A stretch of 64,000 bases of DNA from the NCBI RefSeq assembly GCF_024584805.1, contig NZ_CP075715.1:186001-250000 (forward strand). The letters run 5' to 3'. The position numbers and the translations under genes were made by a program. The notes under the pieces were generated by a model that was given only the letters and a program-made list of their open reading frames with translations, was not told where the DNA came from and ran no database searches. Positions 52,123 to 61,308 of the stretch are shown piece after piece. Each line of letters begins with the position of its first letter. Within the stretch, counting starts at the first letter, position 1. The stretch is from Streptomyces sp. FIT100 (GTDB lineage: Bacteria > Actinomycetota > Actinomycetes > Streptomycetales > Streptomycetaceae).

Positions 52123-53712
52123 ATGCACGCAGACATCTCCCGCATCACCTTCCGGCCCGACCGGCGCTACTCGGCGGTGATCGCCCAGCAGGGCCGCGTC
52201 CAGCTCGACGCGGACGCCAACGAGCAGACCGCGATCCAGCTGGCGCAGGCCCGCGGCATCGCCGCCGATCTGATCGGGCAGCACGGCGGCCCGGCCGGCG
52301 CGACGGGCTTCGCGGTGGGCTTCGAGGGCCGCGGTGTCGAGCTGGACGAACTGACCATCGGCGGCGGCCGCTACTACGTGGACGGCATCCCGCTCGACGC
52401 GACCCGTCCCGCGCCCGGCACCCCGGTCGACGACGAACGGCCCGCCGACGCGGGCGACTCGGGCGACAAGGACGCGGCGGTGCCCGCGGCCCCGCCCGCG
52501 ACGTGGACGTACTGGGACCAGCCCGACGGCCACCGGGACCCGGAGCGCCCCGGCGACCGGCTGCCGACCCAGTTCCCTTACCTGGCCTATCTGAAGGTGT
52601 GGGAGCGCTCGGTCACCGCGGCCGAGGACCCGGCGCTGCGCGAGGTGGCGCTGGGGTCCGCGATGCCCGACACGGCGGCCCGGCTCAAGACCGTGTGGCA
52701 GGTGCTGCCGCTCGCGGGCTCGCAGCTGGAGCTGGAGGACGGGGCGGAGCAGGACAAGGGCACCATCCGCACCGCGTTCGCGAAGTGGGCGGCGGAGCAG
52801 GTCTCCACCGCCCGCCTGGCGGCCCGCAGCGAGCGCCCCGACCACGCGGACGAGGACCCGTGCCTGGTCAGGCCGGACGCGCGCTACCGGGGCCCGGAGA
52901 ACCAGCTGTACCGGGTGGAGATCCACGAGGGCGGCGCGGCCGGGCAGGCGACGTTCAAGTGGTCGCGGGAGAACGGCTCGGTCACCTTCGCGGTCGACGA
53001 GCTCGACGGCACCTGGGTGGAGCTCGCCTCGCTCGGCAGCGACGAGAAGCTCGATCTGAACGTCGGCGACTGGGTGGAGTTCGCCGACACCGCCTACGTC
53101 AGCCGCGGTGAGCCGCTGCCGCTGCTGCGGGTGGAGGAGGTCGACCTGCCGGGCCGGCGCGTGCGGCTGTCCGCCGAGCCGGACCCGTCGGTGGGCAGGC
53201 GCCCCGGGCTCCACCCCTTCCTGCGGCGCTGGGACCACCGGCCGGGCTCCCGGACGGGCACCGGCTCGGCCCGTGCGAAGAAGGGCGCGCCGAAGCCGCG
53301 GGGCGGTGCGCTCCCCGTGAAGGAGAGCGGCTGGCTGCCGCTGGAGGACGGCGTGCAGGTGTACTTCGAGCCGGGCAGGACGTACCGGCCGGGTGACTTC
53401 TGGCTGGTGGCCGCGCGGACGGCGACGGGCGACGTCGAGTGGCCGACGGATGCGGCCCGCCGTCCGCTGCTCCGCTCCCCCGGCGGGATCCAGGTCCATT
53501 ACGCCCCGCTCGCCTGGGTGTTCGGCGAAGGGTCGGTCGCCGATCTGCGTCTCGCGTTCGGCCCGCTCGCGGCTCCCGTCCCGGCGGCGAACGAGGACGA
53601 GCTCGCGGCCGAAGCGGCGGCCGAGGCCGAAGCGGTCGCCGCCGAGCGCGCCGCGGCCGGCCCGCCGGCGCTGCCGCCTGCCCAGGGCGACCAGGAGCAG
53701 CCCGAGAACTGA
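52123..53712 (+). CDS. DUF6519-family CIS protein
   Basis: 529 aa. ATG 52123 is preceded by GAGGGGGAG. The opening HADISRITFRPDRRYSAVIAQQGRVQLDADANEQ matches the DUF6519 family present near the 3' end of many actinobacterial eCIS loci. Repeated beta-rich stretches follow (YRVEIHEGG, TFKWSRENGSVTFAVDEL, GDWVEFAD) and a Glu/Ala-rich tail (~480-529). The role in the particle is not established; a tail-fibre or outer baseplate component is plausible. It is separated from the upstream gene by a repeat-containing gap. Confidence 0.8.
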   Translation: MHADISRITFRPDRRYSAVIAQQGRVQLDADANEQTAIQLAQARGIAADLIGQHGGPAGATGFAVGFEGRGVELDELTIGGGRYYVDGIPLDATRPAPGTPVDDERPADAGDSGDKDAAVPAAPPATWTYWDQPDGHRDPERPGDRLPTQFPYLAYLKVWERSVTAAEDPALREVALGSAMPDTAARLKTVWQVLPLAGSQLELEDGAEQDKGTIRTAFAKWAAEQVSTARLAARSERPDHADEDPCLVRPDARYRGPENQLYRVEIHEGGAAGQATFKWSRENGSVTFAVDELDGTWVELASLGSDEKLDLNVGDWVEFADTAYVSRGEPLPLLRVEEVDLPGRRVRLSAEPDPSVGRRPGLHPFLRRWDHRPGSRTGTGSARAKKGAPKPRGGALPVKESGWLPLEDGVQVYFEPGRTYRPGDFWLVAARTATGDVEWPTDAARRPLLRSPGGIQVHYAPLAWVFGEGSVADLRLAFGPLAAPVPAANEDELAAEAAAEAEAVAAERAAAGPPALPPAQGDQEQPEN

Positions 53713-53739
53713 GGCACCGCCAGAGAGAGGAGCACCACC

Positions 53740-54630
53740 ATGGCCACGCCGCTCACGGCAGCCAAGCTGCTCAGCGCCCTCCGCGGGGAGGGTCTGCACG
53801 TCGTCGAGCATCGCAGCTGGCGTACGCACAACCGCAATCACAAGGGCCCCTGGGGCCCGGTGCACGGGGTGATGATCCATCACACCGTCACCTCGGGCAC
53901 CCAGAGCTCCGTGGACATCTGCTACAACGGCCACTCCAGCCTGCCGGGTCCGCTGTGCCACGGCGTGATCGCCAAGGACGGGTCGGTCCACCTGGTCGGG
54001 CACGGGCGGGCCAATCACGCCGGGCTCGGCGACGACGACGTCCTGCGCGCGGTGGTCGACGAGACGGCGCTGCCCGCGGACAACGAGGCCAACACGGACG
54101 GCAACCGCTCCTTCTACGGCTTCGAGTGCGTCAACCTCGGCGACGGCAAGGACCCCTGGCCCGCGGCCCAGCTGGAGGCGATCGAGAAGGCCGCGGCCGC
54201 GATCTGCCGGGCGCACGGCTGGACGCACCGCTCGGTGATCGGGCACAAGGAGTGGCAGCCGGGGAAGATCGACCCCCGCGGTTTCACGATGGACTCGATG
54301 CGCGGCAGGATCCGGGAGCGGCTCGGCGGCAAGCCGGACGGCCCGGTCAAGCCGCCACCGTCGAAGCCGTCGCCTTCGCCGTCGTACGAGCCGTTCCCCG
54401 GCGCCGCGTTCTTCGCCTCGGGCCGGCGCAGCGCGATCATCACCGCTATGGGCAAGCGCCTGGTGGCGGAGGGGTGCGGGCGGTACGAGGTCGGGCCGGG
54501 GCCGGAGTGGACCGAGGCCGACCGCGCGTCGTACGCCGCCTGGCAGCGCAAGCTCGGCTACTCGGGGAGCGACGCGGACGGCATCCCGGGGAAGACGAGC
54601 TGGGACAGGCTGAAGGTGCCCAACGTGTGA
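53740..54630 (+). CDS. N-acetylmuramoyl-L-alanine amidase with C-terminal peptidoglycan-binding-like domain
   Basis: 296 aa, ATG after AGAGAGGAG. The Amidase_2/PGRP domain spans ~1-200: zinc ligands in VMIHHTVT (H47 or H48), HGVIAKDGSVHLVGHGRANHAG, and GHKEWQPGKIDPRGF (His, Lys and Asp). A Pro/Ser/Lys linker (~205-225) leads to a domain with WTEADRASYAAWQRKLGYSGSDADGIPGKTSW, the usual peptidoglycan-binding pattern. No signal peptide, so export would need lysis, a holin, or delivery by the particle. Last gene of the CIS run; it could release particles, open walls of targets or act in programmed lysis. Phage endolysins share this build. Confidence 0.88.
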   Translation: MATPLTAAKLLSALRGEGLHVVEHRSWRTHNRNHKGPWGPVHGVMIHHTVTSGTQSSVDICYNGHSSLPGPLCHGVIAKDGSVHLVGHGRANHAGLGDDDVLRAVVDETALPADNEANTDGNRSFYGFECVNLGDGKDPWPAAQLEAIEKAAAAICRAHGWTHRSVIGHKEWQPGKIDPRGFTMDSMRGRIRERLGGKPDGPVKPPPSKPSPSPSYEPFPGAAFFASGRRSAIITAMGKRLVAEGCGRYEVGPGPEWTEADRASYAAWQRKLGYSGSDADGIPGKTSWDRLKVPNV

Positions 54631-54651
54631 GCGGGGCGAGCGGGTGAGCGT

Positions 54652-54698
54652 ACGGATCGGCGGCGTCCCGGGGCATCCACGGGGCGCCGCCGATCCGT
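54652..54698 (+). terminator. Terminator of the injection-system locus
   Basis: ACGGATCGGCGGCG (54652-54665) pairs perfectly with CGCCGCCGATCCGT (54685-54698), 21 bp after the amidase stop; CCCG/CGGG in the loop may extend the stem. Confidence 0.75.
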
Positions 54699-54750
54699 TG
54701 CCCCTTTGATCCGTTGCCCCTTTGATCCTTGGATCCGTTGATCCCTTGCG
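54692..54750. repeat. Direct repeats based on GATCCGTTG
   Basis: GATCCGTTGCCCCTTT occurs twice without a gap (54692-54707, 54708-54723), followed by GATCCTTG and GATCCGTTGATCCCTTG variants. AT-richer than its surroundings; it lies between the terminator and the dehydrogenase promoter region. Confidence 0.7.
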
Positions 54751-54844
54751 CCGCCGACGACCGTCACGAGTGCGGCCGCACGTCCGTTTTCTGTAGATTG
54801 CAGGGGAGATCCGCCCGCAAGCGACCGAAGCCGGCAGGTGAGCG

Positions 54845-55882
54845 ATGACGGCCCCGCCCAGTACGCCCCCTCCCGGCCCCGTGACGACCTCCGCCTGGGT
54901 GGTAGAGCGCCCGGGGCCCATCGGCTCGGGACCGCTGCGGCTCGTCGAGCGCGCGATGCCCGAGCCCGGCCCGTCCGAGCTGCTGCTGCGGGTCCGCGCG
55001 TGCGGGGTGTGCCGCACGGACCTGCATCTGGCCGAGGGTGACCTGGCGCCCCGCAGACCGCACTGCACACCCGGCCACGAGGTGGTCGGCGAGGTGGTCG
55101 CGGCCGGCGCGGACGTCCGGGACCACCGTCTCGGCGACCGGGTGGGCGCTGCCTGGCTCGCGGGCACCTGCGGCCGGTGCCGCTACTGCCGTACGGGACG
55201 GGAGAACCTCTGCCCCGAGTCCCGCTACACCGGCTGGGACATCCACGGCGGCTTCGCCGGCCACGTCGTCGCCGACGCCCGCTACACCTACCGCCTCCCG
55301 GAGGGCTGGTCCGACGAGGACGCCGCTCCCCTGCTGTGCGCCGGGATCATCGGCTACCGGGCGCTCCAGCGGGCCGAGCTGCCGCAGGGCGGCCGGCTCG
55401 GCATCTACGGGTTCGGCGCCTCCGCCCATCTCACCGCCCAGCTCGCCATCGCCCGGGGTGCCGACGTCCACGTCGTCACCCGCTCGCCGCAGGCGCAGCG
55501 GCTGGCGCTGGAACTCGGCGCGGCGTCGGCCGGGTTCGACGCGCCCCCGCAGCCGCTGGACTCCGCGATCCTGTTCGCACCGGCGGGCGCACTGGTGCCG
55601 ACCGCGCTCGCGGCGCTGGACCGCGGCGGCACCCTGGCGATCGCCGGGATCCATCTCACCGCCATGCCCCCGCTCGACTACGACCGGCATCTGTTCCAGG
55701 AGCGCACGGTGCGCAGCGTCACCGCCAACACCCGCGAGGACGGCCGCGCCTTCCTCGCCGAGGCGGCACGGCTGCGCCCCACGGTACGGGTCACGCGCTA
55801 TCCGATGGCCCGGGCCGACGAGGCCCTGGCCGATCTGGCGGCGGGACGCATCACCGGTGTGGGCGTCCTCGTCGCGCAGTGA
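54845..55882 (+). CDS. Zinc-dependent alcohol dehydrogenase family protein
   Basis: 345 aa, medium-chain dehydrogenase/reductase. Catalytic zinc ligands in CGVCRTDLH (C56) and GHE (H78, E79); structural zinc site in [15 protein letters not shown]; Rossmann fold from [21 protein letters not shown]. The GASAH form of the glycine motif is typical of the AdhP/AdhA-like subgroup acting on short-chain alcohols or aldehydes with NAD(P)H. A TAGATT hexamer at 54794-54799 may be the -10 element. The 3' end overlaps the convergent hydrolase gene by 32 bp. Confidence 0.9.
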   Translation: MTAPPSTPPPGPVTTSAWVVERPGPIGSGPLRLVERAMPEPGPSELLLRVRACGVCRTDLHLAEGDLAPRRPHCTPGHEVVGEVVAAGADVRDHRLGDRVGAAWLAGTCGRCRYCRTGRENLCPESRYTGWDIHGGFAGHVVADARYTYRLPEGWSDEDAAPLLCAGIIGYRALQRAELPQGGRLGIYGFGASAHLTAQLAIARGADVHVVTRSPQAQRLALELGAASAGFDAPPQPLDSAILFAPAGALVPTALAALDRGGTLAIAGIHLTAMPPLDYDRHLFQERTVRSVTANTREDGRAFLAEAARLRPTVRVTRYPMARADEALADLAAGRITGVGVLVAQ

Positions 55883-56528
55883 CGGGCGCCGTGTCCGTGC
55901 CGAGGCACCAGTCAAGCAGCGCGGGCCAGTCCCCGTAGCCCGCGTCCAGGTCGAGGTGGGCCTGCCCGGGCAGGATGTCGGAGGGCAGGCCGAGCGGTTC
56001 GCCGTACCGGGCGGCGGCACCCTCCGGGCAGTAGGGGTCGTTGTCACTGCCGATGACACGCGTGTACGCGGCGGCGGCCGACACCTCCGCCGGGGTCACC
56101 GCCGGTGCGGCGAACTCCCTGACCTCGGTGTGCTGTCGCAGCACCTCCGAGGAGGGCGGGGCGACGAGGAGGACCCGGTCGACGGGTACGGCGACGGCGC
56201 CGCGGGCGACGGCGTGCAGCCACAGCAGGCAGGCCAGACTGTGGCAGACGACCGTGCGCCGCTGTCCCCGCAGGGCGTCCAGGTGGCTGCGCAGCTCATC
56301 CAGCCACCGTTCCAGGCAGGGATCGTCGGGATCGGGCAGCTGGGGGTAGCCGACCTCGTGTCCGAGCTCGCCGAGCCGGCCGGCGAGCCAGTGCTGCCAG
56401 TGGCCGGGCGGCCGGTGGTTCTGCCAGCCGTGGAGCAGCAGGAAGCCGTGTGTCGCCGGGGTGGTCGCGGCCGGCTCCTCGCCGGGCGTCCGGACCGCCG
56501 CCGTCCCGTCCTCGTCCTCGTCGTGCAT
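55851..56528 (-). CDS. RBBP9/YdeN-type alpha/beta hydrolase
   Basis: 225 aa from ATG 56528 with AGGAGC upstream. [19 protein letters not shown] forms the oxyanion-hole region, CHSLAC the nucleophile elbow with Ser in place ([13 protein letters not shown]), and the end [18 protein letters not shown] supplies the His of the triad. Small serine hydrolases of this family (RBBP9, YdeN) have poorly defined substrates. The N-terminal ~25 residues are acidic and probably flexible. Its last codons overlap the dehydrogenase gene tail-to-tail. Confidence 0.88.
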   Translation of the reverse strand: MHDEDEDGTAAVRTPGEEPAATTPATHGFLLLHGWQNHRPPGHWQHWLAGRLGELGHEVGYPQLPDPDDPCLERWLDELRSHLDALRGQRRTVVCHSLACLLWLHAVARGAVAVPVDRVLLVAPPSSEVLRQHTEVREFAAPAVTPAEVSAAAAYTRVIGSDNDPYCPEGAAARYGEPLGLPSDILPGQAHLDLDAGYGDWPALLDWCLGTDTAPVTARRGRPHR

Positions 56529-56637
56529 CTGCGCTCCTGTGTGCCATCGGCCCCCGCGCCGGGTCGGGGGTACGGGGGTACGAGGGTACGGAGGTCAGCG
56601 TCGGCGCCCCGGGGAGGGCGGTGTCCGGCCGGCCGCC

Positions 56638-58386
56638 TCAGTCGGTTGCGGTGAGGAACTGGGTGGCGGCGAGTTCGGCGTACAGGGGGCTGGCCGCGAC
56701 CAGTTCGGCGTGGCTGCCGACGGCCTGGATCGTCCCGGCGTCCATGACCACGATCCGGTCGGCCAGCGTCACCGTGGACAGCCGGTGGGCGACGACCAGC
56801 ACGGTCTTGGTGCGCGCGACCTCGGCGACGGTGTCCCGCAGCGCGGCTTCGTTGACGGCGTCGAGCTGGGAGGTCGCCTCGTCCAGGAGCAGCAGCCGGG
56901 GGCGGCGCAGCAGGGCGCGGGCGATGGCCACGCGCTGGCGTTCGCCGCCGGAGAGTCTGGTGCCGCGATGGCCGACGAGGGTGTCAAGGCCGTCAGGCAG
57001 CCGGGAGACGAGCCCGTCGAGGCGGGTGGTGCCGAGGACGTGGCGCACGGAGGCTTCGTCGGCGTCGGGGTTGCCCAGCAGGAGGTTGTCGCGCAGGGAG
57101 CCGGACAGCACGGGGGCGTCCTGCTCGACGTACCCGATGGCGGCCCGCAGTTGCGGGAGGTCCCACGAGCTCAGGTCCCGGTCGTCGAGGAGGATGGTGC
57201 CCGATGTCGGCTCGTAGAACCGCTCGATGAGCGAGAAGACGGTGGTCTTCCCCGCGCCGGAGGGTCCGACGAAGGCGGTCATGCCGCGCGGCGGTACGGA
57301 GAAGCTCACTCCGTGGTGCACCGCCGGAAGGCCGGGGCCGTAGCCGAAGTGCACATTGCGGAAGGCGACCCGGGCGGGTGGCGCGTCGGCGGCGGGGAGG
57401 GCCGCGGGTGGGGCCTGCGGTTCGGTGGGCAGCCGTTCGGCCTCCTGTACGCGGCCGACCGCGGCCGCGCCGACCTGGTACTCGGTCACGGCGCCGACGA
57501 GCTGGCTGATCGGCGGCATCAGATAGAAGACGTACATCAGGAACGCGATCAGCGTGCCGATCTCGATCGCCCCCGCCGCCACCCTCGCCCCGCCGACGCC
57601 GAGGACCGTGAGGAAGGCGATCTGGTTGGCGAGGCCCGCCGTGTTCCCGGCGATCGCCTCCCACTTGGCGGCACGGATGCTCGCCCGCCAGGAGTCGGCC
57701 GCCGCCTCGTGGATGGTCCGCTCCTCCCGGTGCTCCGCACCGGACGCCTTCACCGTGCGCAGCGCGCCGAGCATCCGCTCCAGGGACGCGCCCATCTGCC
57801 CGACCGACTCCTGGGCGCGCTTGCTCGCGCGGTTGATGCGGGGGACGAGCACGCCGATGACGGTGCCCGCGAAGGCCAGCACGCAGAGGGTGACGACGAG
57901 CAGGACGAGGTCGAGCACGCCCATCATCACCACGGTGGCGACGAGCGTGAGGCTGCCGGTGACGACGTCGACGAGGGAGCCGGTGGTGACCTGCCGCAGC
58001 AGGGTCGTGTCGGAGGTGACCCGGGCCATCAGATCGCCCGGCTCGCTCTGGTCGACGGCGGATATGCGCAGGCGCAGCAGGTGCGACACGAGTCGCCGGC
58101 GCGCGGTGAGCACGACCGACTCGGCGGTGCGGCGCAGCACATAGCCACCCACCGCCCCGATCGCGGCGTTGGCGACGACCAGCACGGTCATCAGGAGCAG
58201 CGCCCCGGTGACCGGCCGGTCCGCACCGAGGTTGTCGACGAGCCGTTTGGCGGCGAGCGGCAGGACCAGTCCGGTCGCCCCCGTGACCAGGCTCAGCAGT
58301 CCTCCCAGTACCAGCCAGTGCCGGTAGGGGCGTACGTAACCCAGCAGCACCCGCCATACGGCGGTGTCCCCCGTCGTCTTGTCCAC
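56638..58386 (-). CDS. Multidrug-type ABC exporter (fused TMD-NBD)
   Basis: 582 aa. Six-helix exporter membrane domain in residues ~15-310 ([20 protein letters not shown] start; [21 protein letters not shown] end), then a nucleotide-binding domain: Walker [11 protein letters not shown] loop [15 protein letters not shown], signature [15 protein letters not shown], Walker [14 protein letters not shown] loop VVAHRLST. As a half-size transporter it would act as a homodimer, exporting a lipophilic compound. The GTG start at 58386 faces a MarR gene 128 bp away, suggesting that regulator controls it. Confidence 0.93.
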   Translation of the reverse strand: MDKTTGDTAVWRVLLGYVRPYRHWLVLGGLLSLVTGATGLVLPLAAKRLVDNLGADRPVTGALLLMTVLVVANAAIGAVGGYVLRRTAESVVLTARRRLVSHLLRLRISAVDQSEPGDLMARVTSDTTLLRQVTTGSLVDVVTGSLTLVATVVMMGVLDLVLLVVTLCVLAFAGTVIGVLVPRINRASKRAQESVGQMGASLERMLGALRTVKASGAEHREERTIHEAAADSWRASIRAAKWEAIAGNTAGLANQIAFLTVLGVGGARVAAGAIEIGTLIAFLMYVFYLMPPISQLVGAVTEYQVGAAAVGRVQEAERLPTEPQAPPAALPAADAPPARVAFRNVHFGYGPGLPAVHHGVSFSVPPRGMTAFVGPSGAGKTTVFSLIERFYEPTSGTILLDDRDLSSWDLPQLRAAIGYVEQDAPVLSGSLRDNLLLGNPDADEASVRHVLGTTRLDGLVSRLPDGLDTLVGHRGTRLSGGERQRVAIARALLRRPRLLLLDEATSQLDAVNEAALRDTVAEVARTKTVLVVAHRLSTVTLADRIVVMDAGTIQAVGSHAELVAASPLYAELAATQFLTATD

Positions 58387-58459
58387 CGTGCGAGGATCTC
58401 ACCTCGCGCGGCGCCGCAGGAGGCCCTTCCCCGCTTCGGACCACGGACGGTGATCCTTC

Positions 58460-58481
58460 AGGGATAGAATTCTCAGGGGCG
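58460..58481. promoter_or_regulatory. Possible MarR operator in the divergent spacer
   Basis: AGAATTCT (58466-58473), a perfect 8-bp palindrome flanked by CAGGGAT and CAGGGG, lies in the middle of the AT-richest part of the spacer between the ABC exporter and MarR genes. A position typical of MarR-family operators; unproven. Confidence 0.35.
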
Positions 58482-58514
58482 TGAGATGCAGCGGTGAGGG
58501 GACGAGGGGACGTC

Positions 58515-59048
58515 ATGGCGGAGCGCAGGGCGACGGCCGATCGGGACGCCGTGGCGGCGTTCATCGAGGACTGGGCGCGGGAGCGGCCCGAGCTGGACAC
58601 CAGTCCGCTGGAGGTGCTCGCCCGGCTGCACCGGTCGTTCCTGCGGTACAGCACCCGGCTCACGGCCTCGATCGAGCGGCACGGACTCTCGGTCGCGGGC
58701 TTCGACGTGCTGACCGCGCTGCGGCGGTCGGGGAAGCCGTACCGGCTGACGGCGGGTCAGCTCGCCGACTCGGGGCTGGTGTCGTCGGCAGGCGTGACGC
58801 TGCGGATCGACCGGCTGGAGAAGGACGGGCTGATCGTGCGCGAGCGCGACACCGACGACCGGCGGGTGGTCCACTCGCGGCTCACCGACGAAGGGCTCGC
58901 CAAGGTGGACGAGGTGTTCGCCGAGCATCTCGACAACGAGCGCCGGATGCTCGCCGAGCTGTCCCCCGCCGAGTGCCGCCAGCTCGCGCGGCTGCTGCGC
59001 AAGCTGGAGCACTCGATCCTCGCCTCGGACGACGAGCTTCCCGGCTGA
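58515..59048 (+). CDS. MarR-family transcriptional regulator
   Basis: About 177 aa from ATG 58515 (GAGGGGACG upstream); the in-frame extension to 58494 is not supported. Winged-helix core: LTAGQLADSGLVSSAGVTLRIDRLEKDGLIVRERDTDDRRVVHSRLTDEG, including the conserved DxRxxxxxLT wing. Dimerisation helices lie at both ends. Divergent from an efflux-type ABC exporter and convergent with the Rieske operon, so it may control the exporter in response to its substrate. Confidence 0.93.
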   Translation: MAERRATADRDAVAAFIEDWARERPELDTSPLEVLARLHRSFLRYSTRLTASIERHGLSVAGFDVLTALRRSGKPYRLTAGQLADSGLVSSAGVTLRIDRLEKDGLIVRERDTDDRRVVHSRLTDEGLAKVDEVFAEHLDNERRMLAELSPAECRQLARLLRKLEHSILASDDELPG

Positions 59049-59084
59049 GACGCCGGGAAGGACCCGCGAGAGCCCCCGCGGGGG

Positions 59085-60098
59085 TCACGCACCGGCTGCC
59101 TGCGCCTCGGCCTGGGCACGGTACAGGCGGCGCAGCCGCACCACGCCGAGGTCGTGCTGGTACAGGTTCTCGCGCTGGTCCGCGTCGGGCGGCATGGCCT
59201 CCAGCATGACGCGGTCCTGTTCGAGCACCTCCCAGTGGCGCTCCTCGATGAGCGTCTTGTACAGGAACCGCCAGGTGTCGCGCTGCCAGTCCTGGACGCG
59301 GCGGTAGCGCCAGAAGAAGACGCCGGTGCGGCCGGCGTCGACCGGGCAGGCCGTGCCGACGATGCCGAACGCACCGCCGGGGCCGGCGGAGGGCGGGTAG
59401 GGGATGGAGAGGTCCACCCAGTCGATGCCGGTGCGGCACAGTTCCACCCAGTCGAAGTTGACGCCCCGCTGGTCGGTCTTCTCGAAGTAGTAGCCCCGGT
59501 CGGTCTCGCGGATGCGGAACCTGGCCGTCGTGTCCCCGTCGTACATGGTGTGCGACTCGTGGTGCAGGAAAGCGCCGTGCATCGGGTCGAGGAGGTTCTC
59601 CATGGCGTACCGCCACGGCACGTTCCACTCGGCGTAGCAGAGGATGGGCTCCACCTCGGGATCGGTGAGCGGGTCGGGGAGGACGAGTTCGCCCGGCTCC
59701 GGGTGCTGTTCGTCGCCGAACCAGGCGAGGATCGCTCCGGCGGCCTCCCGGACCGGCAGCGAGGTGACGAGCCGCTTGCCCTCCAGGCTGCAGCCGGGCA
59801 GGCCCGGCACGGAGGTGACGGTGCCGTCGGTCGCGACCTCGACGCCGTGGTACCAGCAGGCGACCCGGTCGCCGAGGTGTCTGCCCAGGGACAGGGGGGC
59901 GCCGCGGTGGGGGCAGCGGTCGGCCAGCATCGCCAGGGTCCCGTCGGAGCGGCGGAAGAGCAGCCACTGCTCGCCGAGCGCCGTGACCCTGCGCATCGCG
60001 CCGGGCGCGACGAAGCGGGACGGGACGACGGCGTACCACTGGTTGCGCAGTCCGTTGGCGTGGACGTGGTCGGCGGTGGCCGTGGTGGAGAGGGTCAT
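59085..60098 (-). CDS. Rieske non-heme iron oxygenase, alpha subunit-type
   Basis: 337 aa. Rieske [2Fe-2S] ligands C62-x-H64 and C81-x2-H84 (CPHRGAP ... CWYHG). Mononuclear iron site in NLLDPMHGAFLHHESH (2-His plus Asp expected downstream). At ~340 aa with no beta subunit it resembles the PobA/VanA/dicamba-demethylase-like group, which hydroxylate or O-demethylate aromatic acids with a separate flavin reductase, encoded two genes upstream in this operon. Ribosome site GGGAGCC. The preceding small gene ends 1 nt before its start codon, so the two are coupled. Confidence 0.92.
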   Translation of the reverse strand: MTLSTTATADHVHANGLRNQWYAVVPSRFVAPGAMRRVTALGEQWLLFRRSDGTLAMLADRCPHRGAPLSLGRHLGDRVACWYHGVEVATDGTVTSVPGLPGCSLEGKRLVTSLPVREAAGAILAWFGDEQHPEPGELVLPDPLTDPEVEPILCYAEWNVPWRYAMENLLDPMHGAFLHHESHTMYDGDTTARFRIRETDRGYYFEKTDQRGVNFDWVELCRTGIDWVDLSIPYPPSAGPGGAFGIVGTACPVDAGRTGVFFWRYRRVQDWQRDTWRFLYKTLIEERHWEVLEQDRVMLEAMPPDADQRENLYQHDLGVVRLRRLYRAQAEAQAAGA

Positions 60099-60099
60099 G

Positions 60100-60336
60100 T
60101 CAGGCTCCCAGGCGGTGCATCTCGGCGCGGAAGGACTCCTCGGTCCATGGGGCGCCGTCGGGGGCGTGGACCTGGCGGGTGTTCAGACCCCTGACGACGT
60201 CGCCGAGTTCGTGGCCGTCCTTGGTGAAGACCTCTTCGAGGGTGGCGGCGAGTCTGTGCTCGTAGGGGGTCGGTTCGTGCGTACGGGACTGGTGGGCGTC
60301 CAGGTACGGCCAGGTGGCGGGGGTCATCGGTGCCAT
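60100..60336 (-). CDS. Small recombinase-like helix-turn-helix domain protein
   Basis: 78 aa from ATG 60336, with GGAGG 6 nt upstream. WPYLDAHQSRTHEPTPYEHRLAATLEEVF ... LGDVVRGLNTRQVHAPDGAPWTEESFRAEMHRLG resembles the recombinase-like HTH segment (the part after a serine recombinase catalytic domain that reads NxRGV.T..G..W....V). It has no catalytic domain. Such small proteins often accompany Rieske-type oxygenase operons in actinobacteria, possibly as an accessory or regulator; function unproven. Confidence 0.75.
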   Translation of the reverse strand: MAPMTPATWPYLDAHQSRTHEPTPYEHRLAATLEEVFTKDGHELGDVVRGLNTRQVHAPDGAPWTEESFRAEMHRLGA

Positions 60337-60356
60337 CGGTGCCTCCAACGGGCGGT

Positions 60357-61295
60357 TCACAGATCGAGGACGAGGCGGCCGGAGGCGCAGCGCGAGACGC
60401 AGATCATCATGGTGGCGCTCGCGCTGTGCTCGGCCTCGCTGAGCAGGAAGTCGCGGTGGTCGGGCGTGCCGGCCAGCACCTGGGTCTCGCAGGAGCCGCA
60501 GATGCCGTCGCGGCAGGAGCTGTCGACGCTCAGGCCGGCGTCCTCGGCCGCCTCCAGGATCGAGGTGCCGGGGCCGACGGTGAGGGTGAGCCCGGAGGTG
60601 CGGCACTCGACCTCGAAGGCCGCGTCGGCGTCCCCGCCGCGCTCGACGACGGGTGCCGCGAACCGCTCCAGACGCAGCTGCCCGGTGGGGCACCTGGCTT
60701 CGACGGCGGCCAGCAGCGGTTCGGGCCCGCAGCAGTAGACGAGCGTGTCGCCGGCGAGCTCCGCGAGTGCGGCGTCGAGGTCGAGGTGGCCGTGCTCGTC
60801 CTGCGGGACGAGGCCCACCTCGCCGTCCAGGCCGGCGAGTTCGCCGGTGAAGGCCATGGAGGCCCGGCTGCGCCCGCCGTACACCATGCGCCAGCCCGCG
60901 CCTCGGCGGGCGGCTTCGCGGGCCATGGCGAGCAGCGGGGTGATGCCGATGCCGCCCGCCACGAAGAGGTAGCCGGCGGCGTCCTCCAGGGCGAAGTGGT
61001 TGCGGGGTTCGGAGACGGTGAGGCTCCGGCCGGGGCGCAGCTGTGTGTGGACGTACCGCGAACCGCCGCGTGAGGCGGGCTCGTCGAGGACGCCGATCCG
61101 GTACGTCCCGGCGTCCCGGGGGTCGCCGCACAGGCTGTACTGGCGGATCACGCCGCCCACGTGGACGTCGATATGGGCGCCGGGTGTCCAGGCGGGGAGG
61201 GGTTTGCCGTCGGGGTGGACCAGCTCGACGGAGAGGACGCCGTCGGCCTCCCACGTCATGCGGTGCACGGTCAGGTGCAGAGGGGTCTCGCTCAT
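60357..61295 (-). CDS. Vanillate O-demethylase-type oxidoreductase (flavin + plant-type [2Fe-2S])
   Basis: 312 aa, PDR/VanB architecture: FAD/FMN-binding barrel (RQYSLCGDP), NAD-binding domain (YLFVAGGIGITPLLAMAR, YCCGPEPLL), and a C-terminal ferredoxin with CRDGICGSC and a distal Cys (MMICVSRC), matching C-x4-C-x2-C-x29-C. It transfers electrons from NAD(P)H to the Rieske oxygenase encoded downstream. ATG 61295 is preceded by GAGGAGG; 13 bp separate it from the ThDP-enzyme gene upstream. Confidence 0.93.
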   Translation of the reverse strand: MSETPLHLTVHRMTWEADGVLSVELVHPDGKPLPAWTPGAHIDVHVGGVIRQYSLCGDPRDAGTYRIGVLDEPASRGGSRYVHTQLRPGRSLTVSEPRNHFALEDAAGYLFVAGGIGITPLLAMAREAARRGAGWRMVYGGRSRASMAFTGELAGLDGEVGLVPQDEHGHLDLDAALAELAGDTLVYCCGPEPLLAAVEARCPTGQLRLERFAAPVVERGGDADAAFEVECRTSGLTLTVGPGTSILEAAEDAGLSVDSSCRDGICGSCETQVLAGTPDHRDFLLSEAEHSASATMMICVSRCASGRLVLDL

Positions 61296-61308
61296 GCCGG
61301 CTGCCTCC

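Noticed and set aside
25350..54630. Interpretation as a myophage-type prophage
   Set aside because: No capsid, portal, terminase, integrase or att sites; AAA+ ATPase, DUF4255 cap and DUF4157 cargo define an eCIS-type system.
25350..54630. Interpretation as a type VI secretion system
   Set aside because: No TssJ/L/M membrane complex or ClpV-type ATPase; the Pvc15-like ATPase and cap place it with eCIS.
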